Made by a program: the position numbers and the translations under genes. From a virus, in IMG/VR virus record IMGVR_UViG_3300030060_003576, positions 1 to 27,309 of that record: 27,309 bases of DNA. One strand, written 5' to 3'. Of this stretch, positions 21,756 through 27,309 are shown in pieces (position 1 is the stretch's first letter; each line of letters starts with the position of its first letter). The notes beneath the pieces are model-generated. The model was given only the letters and a program-made list of their open reading frames with translations. It ran no database searches and was not told the DNA's origin.

Positions 21756-23591
21756 ATGCCATTACAACAGACCGATCCCCTAGGCATTCGCCCAGCGCAG
21801 CCACCGATGATGCAGCGCATGGGTCAGCAGACCGCGCCAATGCTGGATGCGCCGTTATCTCCCGAAGAGATGGCTCCCATCGTGAACAGAATGCCACAAG
21901 GAACAGATCAAGCTGGCAGACCGCGTAGCACGGATGAGTTGTTGTCGGCGCTACCACAAATGGGTGGCCCGGTTACTGACTTCCTTACGCGGCAGACCAT
22001 TCGGCAGAATGCGCCAGCGGTTGATCAGTTCTTATCCGCTCCGCGCAGCCGCTCGACGTTGCAACCAACAACGCCAGCCGGTGTGGTAGACGTGGCGGGA
22101 CCACCGAATATTTCAGAGCCACCGATGGCTGGTGCGGCTCGGGCGCTTGCAACCCGTGGGCGAGGGATGCCGGGTGGTCCGAAGGACGACATGCTCGTCC
22201 ACATGAACAAGAACGAAGTCCAAGCTCTGGCAGACGCCTCTCCGATTGGTGGTCTGCCGATTAACCCGGACACGGGAATGCCAGAAGCGTTTGCATTTCT
22301 TTTGCCACTAGCCGGTGGAATTGCCGGATCTGCGCTGGGTTCGGCTGGTTTGATTGGAGGTCTAGGTGCCCTTGGTGGCGGTGCGTTAGGCACCGGCCTC
22401 GGAGGTTTCGCGCAGGGGATGGCGCAGGGCGATAGCTTCGGTGATGCGCTCCTTCGTGGTGTTGTCGGTGGTGTTGCTTCCTATGGCCTCGGCAGCTTGT
22501 TCCAAGGTATGAGCGGAGCCGCTGACCCAGCGACTCAAGCACTGGCTTCGGGTAATCAAGCCCAGCAAGCCGCCGTCCAAGCGGCTGACGCGGGTGTGCG
22601 TATGACACCTTCAATGGCTAGTGCGCCTGCTGCACAAAGTTTTGGTGGTGGTGACTTTGGGTACGGGGACTTACTAGGCGCACCTTCAGCGATGACGACT
22701 AATCCGGACGTTGTAAATGCGTTGAGGGCTGGCGATGGCGCTTTTATGATGCGGGGTCCAATTCCGCCAGCTAACTTACCTTCAGTCCCGAATGTCGGTT
22801 CTGTTGGCACCCCACCCTCCATCGTGGATGTGGTGAATGACCCCACTGGCATAGTTGGGCAATCAGCCGCTGCTGCACCTTCGTTCGGCAGCGCCCTCAA
22901 GGATGCGGCGACAGACTTTACCTCACCGGCTTCGCTAGGACGAATGGTTGGAGGTATCACGCCAGACATAGTTATGCCACCAAGGACTCCGCAAGTCGGA
23001 TCGCCGTTAACGTCGCGTAAGAAGCGGAGCGACTATCGGAAAAATTTACCAGAGGCGGGCGATACAGAAGTCACAGCCGCACCGGAAGGTTACGTCCCCG
23101 GTCGAGATCCACAGCATCGTTACTTCCAGAACCGCTCCTTTCGTTTCCAAGAAGGCGGATTGGTCGATGCGGGCATAGGAGGTCTCGATCCAAAGGGCGA
23201 GCAAGAGATCGTCGTTAACGCCAAGCTTGCAGCAATGGGGAGACATCCAGATCCAGAGACTGCGTTGATGGCTTATGCTGAACGGTTTGGGATTGATGCG
23301 CTCCGCAAGCTTATGCGCGGTGTTACCTTGCAACCGGGTGAAGGCGAGGCACTCGATGGACCGGGTGGGGGCATGGCTGACCTCATCCCGGCAGTCATCG
23401 ACAATGACCAGCCCGCACGCCTTTCATCTGGTGAGGTTGTCGTTCCGGCAGATGTAGTATCTGGCGTAGGAGATGGTGATACGGAAGCTGGCGCAAATCG
23501 TTTGAAAGACATGATGGCGCAGATCCGTATGGCGAAGACGGGAAGCCCTCGACAGCCAATGCCAATTGACGAGGCGATGGCTAAAGTTTGA
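21756..23591 (+). CDS. Large virion protein with a membrane-active Gly-rich segment
   Basis: A 611-residue protein. The N-terminal 130 residues are Pro/Met/Gln-rich and likely flexible. GMPGGPKDDMLVHMNKNEVQ leads to a long Gly/Ala-rich hydrophobic segment (about 176-255: AFLLPLAGGIAGSALGSAG, LGALGGGALGTGLGGFAQG, VVGGVASYGLGSLFQG), typical of proteins that enter membranes during DNA ejection. The C-terminal end has RFQEGGLV (463-470) and PARLSSGEVVVPADVVSGVG, then a helix DMMAQIRMAKTG, a motif familiar from marine phage virion proteins. It is probably an internal virion or ejection protein. The stop overlaps the following TTG start. Confidence 0.76.
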   Translation: MPLQQTDPLGIRPAQPPMMQRMGQQTAPMLDAPLSPEEMAPIVNRMPQGTDQAGRPRSTDELLSALPQMGGPVTDFLTRQTIRQNAPAVDQFLSAPRSRSTLQPTTPAGVVDVAGPPNISEPPMAGAARALATRGRGMPGGPKDDMLVHMNKNEVQALADASPIGGLPINPDTGMPEAFAFLLPLAGGIAGSALGSAGLIGGLGALGGGALGTGLGGFAQGMAQGDSFGDALLRGVVGGVASYGLGSLFQGMSGAADPATQALASGNQAQQAAVQAADAGVRMTPSMASAPAAQSFGGGDFGYGDLLGAPSAMTTNPDVVNALRAGDGAFMMRGPIPPANLPSVPNVGSVGTPPSIVDVVNDPTGIVGQSAAAAPSFGSALKDAATDFTSPASLGRMVGGITPDIVMPPRTPQVGSPLTSRKKRSDYRKNLPEAGDTEVTAAPEGYVPGRDPQHRYFQNRSFRFQEGGLVDAGIGGLDPKGEQEIVVNAKLAAMGRHPDPETALMAYAERFGIDALRKLMRGVTLQPGEGEALDGPGGGMADLIPAVIDNDQPARLSSGEVVVPADVVSGVGDGDTEAGANRLKDMMAQIRMAKTGSPRQPMPIDEAMAKV

Positions 23592-24025
23592 CCGATGTTA
23601 TTACTGCCGTACCCCGAGACCAGATTCCGTTTGTCTGGCCAAGGGTAGCGGAACTTCTCAAACCGTCCCTTGATCTGTCGAGAGGGCGGTACTCTGTCGA
23701 GAGTCAATTCGACCGTCTCATAGATGGGGCCGACCATCTGTGGGTAATGACCAACGACGACCACACTGAAATCGTCGCAGCAGTGACTTTCAATTTTTTA
23801 ACGTACCCCGCTGGGCTTCGCGTCCTCCAATTAATGTTTATTGGCGGCAGTGGCTGGAAGGATTGGGGTGACGAATTGGATCGCAAGACGACGCAGCTAG
23901 CAGAAGAGACTGGCTGCGAATGTATCGAGCATTGCGGTCGCAAGGGATGGAAGCGGACGACCAAGCGTATGGGATACGAGCTTGAGTACGTCCACTACCG
24001 CAAGGACATAGAAAATGTGGAATGA
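23588..24025 (+). CDS. GNAT-like protein in the place of T7 gp13
   Basis: A 145-residue protein starting at TTG 23588 (TTGA overlap with the previous stop). The fold signs are GNAT-like: LWVMTNDDHTEIVAAVTFNF (beta hairpin), GLRVLQLMFIGGSGWKDWGD (strand, then a GGSGW loop where acetyl-CoA would bind), a helix ELDRKTTQLAEETGC and the end HCGRKGWKRTTKRMGYELEY. The last motif, GRxGW...xxxG(Y/F), is typical of small phage acyltransferase-like proteins. T7 gp13 holds the same gene position and, as I recall it, a similar size and end. It may be an assembly factor rather than an active enzyme, as no clear catalytic base is seen. Confidence 0.78.
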   Translation: MTDVITAVPRDQIPFVWPRVAELLKPSLDLSRGRYSVESQFDRLIDGADHLWVMTNDDHTEIVAAVTFNFLTYPAGLRVLQLMFIGGSGWKDWGDELDRKTTQLAEETGCECIEHCGRKGWKRTTKRMGYELEYVHYRKDIENVE

Positions 24026-25067
24026 TGGACTGACAGATCCTTTTGTAGACGAGGCATGGGCCGTCGAAGAACAAATGCGTCAGATGAAATATCTTGGCAT
24101 TTGCTTTGGTGGCGGGAAGGGCGGCGGCGGTGGCGCTCCTCAACAGCCGCAAACGGTCACGCAAAACACCTCCAGTCTACCAGATTACGTCGAACCGTTT
24201 TTTAAAGATTTGCTCGAACGTGGCGAAGAGGAAAGCCTAAAGGAGTACACGCCTTTTGCTGGTCAAAGAATTGCTGACCTTGGAGATACGGAGCAGCGTG
24301 CGTTCGGACTTGTTGCTGGGACTGACACAGACCCCGGACTCGTTGGTCGCTTTGATCCATCACTTCAAGCTGCATTGGGCACGGCAGCAACTGGACAAGG
24401 ATATCTGCCGCAAGAGATCCGTGATATATCAGCCGCAAGTCAGATAGCAGACTCAAACCAGTTTCTGTCACAATACATGGACGCGGCTGGTGGTGCATTG
24501 GATGTCGCGCAAGATCGAGCACAACGCCGCTTTGACGAACAGCAATTAGCAAGGGACGCAGAGGCTGTTGGTGCTGGAGCGTTTGGCCAGACCCGTGCGG
24601 GTCTCGTTAACCAAGCAGCACAGCGAGATTTAAATGAGGAACTGCTAGCACAGGAAGCGCAGATACTTGCGGATGCCCAGACCCGTGCCCTCGACATGGG
24701 TAGGCAGACTGCACAGATGGGCGTCGAGCGTGATCTTTCCGCTGCTGGATTAGGCGGTGAGTTTGCCAGAACTGGTCTTGCGGCTGCGACGACCGGACAA
24801 GAGATGGGGCTGACCGATGCGAACGCGCTACAGCAAATCGGTGCCATTGAACGCGACCTTGAGCAACAGCGGCTCGACCTTGATTACGCTGACTTCATAA
24901 GCGAGCGCGACTTCCCAAGACAACAGATCAACTACATGGGTGCCCTTTTGCACGGCGTTCCCGTCACCCCACAAAGCGAAGTTGTGCAGTTCCAAGCGAG
25001 AAACCCCACGGCTGAACTGCTTGGCCTCGGCCTCGGTGCTGCTGGGCTATCCCGACTGTTTAGCTAG
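24015..25067 (+). CDS. Internal virion/ejection protein (gp14-like position)
   Basis: A 350-residue protein. It begins with WNDGLTDPFVDEAWAVEEQM and MKYLGICFGGGKGGGGGAPQ, then TVTQNTSSLPDYVEPFFKDL and YTPFAGQRIADLGDTEQRAF. The middle (about 155-300) is long amphipathic helix with many Ala, Gln and Arg (ALDVAQDRAQRRFDEQQLAR, GAGAFGQTRAGLVNQAAQR). The end has a short hydrophobic GLGLGAAGLSRLFS. These patterns match internal core proteins of podovirus-like marine phages. It probably leaves the head with the DNA and forms part of the trans-envelope channel. It overlaps the GNAT-like gene by eleven bases. Confidence 0.8.
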   Translation: MWNDGLTDPFVDEAWAVEEQMRQMKYLGICFGGGKGGGGGAPQQPQTVTQNTSSLPDYVEPFFKDLLERGEEESLKEYTPFAGQRIADLGDTEQRAFGLVAGTDTDPGLVGRFDPSLQAALGTAATGQGYLPQEIRDISAASQIADSNQFLSQYMDAAGGALDVAQDRAQRRFDEQQLARDAEAVGAGAFGQTRAGLVNQAAQRDLNEELLAQEAQILADAQTRALDMGRQTAQMGVERDLSAAGLGGEFARTGLAAATTGQEMGLTDANALQQIGAIERDLEQQRLDLDYADFISERDFPRQQINYMGALLHGVPVTPQSEVVQFQARNPTAELLGLGLGAAGLSRLFS

Positions 25068-25076
25068 GAGAGAGAC

Positions 25077-26717
25077 ATGAACCTCATCGACATCGAAGAC
25101 CGGCTGAAGGATCTCTCCGATCAGCAGTTAATGCAGCAAATGCAGCGACCGGATGGCACTGCGCCACAGTTCCTTGTCATGTCGGAACTCAAGCGCCGGA
25201 AGGAAATGCGTGATAAGGCACCGGCACCGGAGACGACCACTGTAAAAGACGATCTTGTTCAGCAAGGCATTGCTTCAGTCGCAAATCAGATGGCACCGCA
25301 AGACGGCATTCCCAGATTCAGCAACGGCGGTGTTCTAAACAGAGGGCCACTGCACCCAAATATGTTACGCAGAATGCAACGTGCGGGGAGAACTGGCTAT
25401 GATCTCTCCCAAAGTCCATACGTTCCCGTACCGGGTTATAGTGGCGATGACATAGGGTTCTATCAAAACCCACCAACTTATTCGGGCGGTCCACAGATGG
25501 CGGGACAAGCCAGAGACCCCGGTACTTATAACTATAACCTCGCTCAAGATCTTGCAGAGACAGACGACGCGGGAAGCGGGATGGGCGCGAATATGTCTCG
25601 CACCATTTTCGACGCTGCACAGACTGCCGAAAGCATAGATCGGCTAGGTGATTTTCCGGCTGAAGATCAACAGGCGATGGGTCGCACTCAAGCTCCACCA
25701 CCCGCATCAAATCCAAACGCGGAATTAAACAGAAGGTATAGCATTCTTGGTGGCTCTATGCCCGGACAAGGAATGCCTATTGGCTCTGGTAGCGAGTTCG
25801 ACGGTGAGGTAAACGCGGCGACTGATTATGGTAGGGCGGTCAACCAGATTATGAGCGCCCCATCTTCGGCAGCACCAGCCGCTCCTCCAACGAATTACTA
25901 CGAGGGCATTGAGAAAAAACTCGCCGCTCTACAAGAAGCAGAAACTGGTCCAGACGTGGGCATGGCTTTGCTTCGCGCTGGTCTCGGTATCGCTCAAGCC
26001 GGTGGTGAGGGTAAGAGCACCGCCTCCGCAATCGGTGCTGGGGGTATTGCTGGCCTCGACGCTTACGAGGCTGACAAAAAAGCAAAGCAAGCACGTCAGA
26101 TGCAATTGATGGGCGTTGAGTCACAGCTTGCCGGTGCGAAGACACAGCAAGCCTACAATCAACAGAAGCTCGCCCTCGACTCAAGGATGCGCGACAACCA
26201 AGACAAAATGCTCCAGCTAAAGGGGCTGGGTATGTCGATGGAAGACAAGCGGTATAGAGATTTAGCGGCAAACCAGAACGAGTTGAAGTTCATGCAGCTT
26301 CAGCTTCAAGAACAGAAAATTAACTTTGATGCCGACGAGGCCGACCGAAAACTCAACCAAATGGCAAAAGACGGCAAAATCAAAGGGGATTACTACGCGG
26401 CGCTCATCCGTAAAGCGGACAGAGGTGATTCACTCGACCGTTATATCAACGCTTCACCCGAAGTAAGGCAACTTATTCTCCCAATTCTCCGCAAAAACAC
26501 TGCTTCTCTCCAAGATGATATCGGGAAAACGGCTGGAGAATTGATGCTTGATATGGGGTGGGTAAGTGACACCAAAGATGCGTTGAGACAGCAATTGCAA
26601 AGAGAGCCAAGTCTAAATGACGTGATTAGAGTCGCTCGCCAAAATGCTATGAGCCTCTATGGACAAGGCGGTGGTGCTCCACAAGGGCCGAGAGACGACG
26701 CGAGAATTCGTGGGTAG
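25077..26717 (+). CDS. Internal virion protein (gp15-like position)
   Basis: A 546-residue protein. It begins IDIEDRLKDLSDQQLMQQMQ and TAPQFLVMSELKRRKEMRD, a typical start for these virion proteins. IPRFSNGGVLNRG (about 78-90) repeats a pattern of the 21756 protein. Residues 90-275 are Pro/Gly/Tyr-rich and flexible. Then YYEGIEKKLAALQEAETG, a short Gly-rich segment (LRAGLGIAQAGGEGKSTAS), and long coiled-coil helices (AKQARQMQLMGVESQLAGAK, and ELKFMQLQLQEQKINFDADE). It probably assembles with the 24015 and 26724 proteins into the ejection machine. AGGAG at 25066-25070 overlaps the previous stop and precedes ATG 25077. Confidence 0.78.
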   Translation: MNLIDIEDRLKDLSDQQLMQQMQRPDGTAPQFLVMSELKRRKEMRDKAPAPETTTVKDDLVQQGIASVANQMAPQDGIPRFSNGGVLNRGPLHPNMLRRMQRAGRTGYDLSQSPYVPVPGYSGDDIGFYQNPPTYSGGPQMAGQARDPGTYNYNLAQDLAETDDAGSGMGANMSRTIFDAAQTAESIDRLGDFPAEDQQAMGRTQAPPPASNPNAELNRRYSILGGSMPGQGMPIGSGSEFDGEVNAATDYGRAVNQIMSAPSSAAPAAPPTNYYEGIEKKLAALQEAETGPDVGMALLRAGLGIAQAGGEGKSTASAIGAGGIAGLDAYEADKKAKQARQMQLMGVESQLAGAKTQQAYNQQKLALDSRMRDNQDKMLQLKGLGMSMEDKRYRDLAANQNELKFMQLQLQEQKINFDADEADRKLNQMAKDGKIKGDYYAALIRKADRGDSLDRYINASPEVRQLILPILRKNTASLQDDIGKTAGELMLDMGWVSDTKDALRQQLQREPSLNDVIRVARQNAMSLYGQGGGAPQGPRDDARIRG

Positions 26718-26723
26718 CACGCC

Positions 26724-27309
26724 TTGAATTACCTTCAGCAATTCCGACAGCGTTATTCGGAGTATAATGATCTCTCCGATCAAGAGGTTCTCGACGGTCT
26801 TTACCGGAATCACTATTCCGACTTAGAACGCTCAGACTTCGATGCACGCATGGCAGCAGAGGTTCCCGTTCCCGATGACGAGGGTGAGATAGATCTCGGC
26901 ACAGCCTTTGGTGCTGGTGTTGATATCCTTCAACAAGGACTTTACTCCGCTGCCGAAGGTGTGGGCGAAACTCTCGATGTAGACTTCCTTAAAGAGTTCG
27001 GGCGCGAGGGTGTAGAGCGTCAAAAAGAAGAACTTGCTACGGCAACTGGACTACAACAGTTCCGTGAAATCGGAGGTGTGGGAGACACAGTCGAGTTTGC
27101 TGGTGAGCAAATAGCACAACAGCTTCCGATCATGGCACCGATGTTGGCCGGTGCTCTCGGTGGGGCAAAACTGGGCGCGACAGTTGGTACAGGAATAGCT
27201 CCCGGCGTTGGCACGACAGTAGGTGGATTATTAGGTGGTGTTGCCGGTGGTGCTCTCGCTGGCATCCCACTCTTTTTCGGCCAAAACCGTGAACGTCAAA
27301 AAGAAGTGT
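26724..27309 (+). CDS. Large internal virion protein, N-terminal part (gp16-like position, partial)
   Basis: The frame starting at TTG 26724 is open to the window end; 195 codons are visible. It starts MNYLQQFRQRYSEYNDLSDQ with YRNHYSDLERSDFDARMAAE, a pattern seen at the start of very large internal virion proteins that often hold a lytic transglycosylase domain further on. About 130-180 is a Gly/Ala-rich hydrophobic segment (QLPIMAPMLAGALGGAKLGA, GTTVGGLLGGVAGGALAGIP), fitting a membrane-inserting role. The only ATG near the N-terminus (26850) would cut off the conserved start, so TTG is preferred. Any enzymatic domain would be beyond the window. Confidence 0.78.
   Translation, partial: MNYLQQFRQRYSEYNDLSDQEVLDGLYRNHYSDLERSDFDARMAAEVPVPDDEGEIDLGTAFGAGVDILQQGLYSAAEGVGETLDVDFLKEFGREGVERQKEELATATGLQQFREIGGVGDTVEFAGEQIAQQLPIMAPMLAGALGGAKLGATVGTGIAPGVGTTVGGLLGGVAGGALAGIPLFFGQNRERQKEV

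Noticed and set aside
24084-24110. L-G-I-C near the start of the 24015 protein as a lipoprotein signal.
   Set aside because: The residue before Cys is Ile, which does not fit the lipobox, and there is no hydrophobic leader with a basic start before it.
1-27309. tRNA genes, CRISPR arrays, insertion sequences, attachment sites.
   Set aside because: No cloverleaf-like sequence, regularly spaced repeats, transposase-like protein or terminal inverted repeats were seen; the coding genes leave almost no free space.

Overview
The window reads as one continuous, plus-strand-only structural module of a tailed double-stranded DNA phage (Caudoviricetes). Every supported gene points the same way, neighbours overlap by 1-4 bases or sit a few bases apart, and no gap exceeds about 50 bases. 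No integrase, repressor, tRNA or transposon was seen. The gene set (psiM2-type large terminase, P22-like portal, gpT-like major capsid protein, two short-tail adaptor proteins, a nozzle-like protein, a set of internal virion proteins, no tape-measure or tail-tube gene) suggests a podovirus-like virion. Small families such as DUF3310, the phage GroES and the Lys-rich mini-proteins are, from memory, frequent in marine and other aquatic phages. The GC level is mid-range except for one AT-rich gene. A proteobacterial host is plausible, but this is inference.

Layout. 1-1332: the tail of an unknown gene, an AspH-type Fe(II)/2-oxoglutarate oxygenase, a small conserved phage protein and a DUF3310 protein. 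1380-5403: packaging motor (terminase large subunit, portal). 5400-7597: a small exported protein, a small helical protein, a GroES-like co-chaperonin, the scaffold and a conserved assembly-associated protein. 7610-10095: virion proteins with strong ribosome binding sites (putative decoration protein, major capsid protein, a Cys-rich mini-protein, two small beta-rich proteins). 10095-11978: a membrane/coiled-coil protein, an unknown protein and four small, very basic proteins. 11978-13846: neck and adaptor genes, including a zinc-ribbon protein. 13846-18949: tail fibre and receptor-binding genes, including an eight-unit repeat protein and an 817-residue LamG/SPRY/triple-repeat protein with much lower GC than its surroundings, followed by a DUF4376 protein. 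18954-21747: a holin candidate, the nozzle-like tail protein with inserted domains, and a small protein. 21756-27309: internal virion and ejection proteins, with a GNAT-like protein in the place of T7 gp13; the last gene runs off the end.

How they work together. Terminase and portal package DNA into a prohead built from the capsid protein on the scaffold, with the co-chaperonin probably helping capsid folding. The adaptors close the portal, the nozzle and fibres form the short tail, and the internal proteins are expelled at infection to build a channel through the envelope. The parts least explained by this scheme are the AspH-type oxygenase, the Cys-rich mini-protein behind the capsid gene, the cluster of basic mini-proteins, and the AT-rich adhesin.
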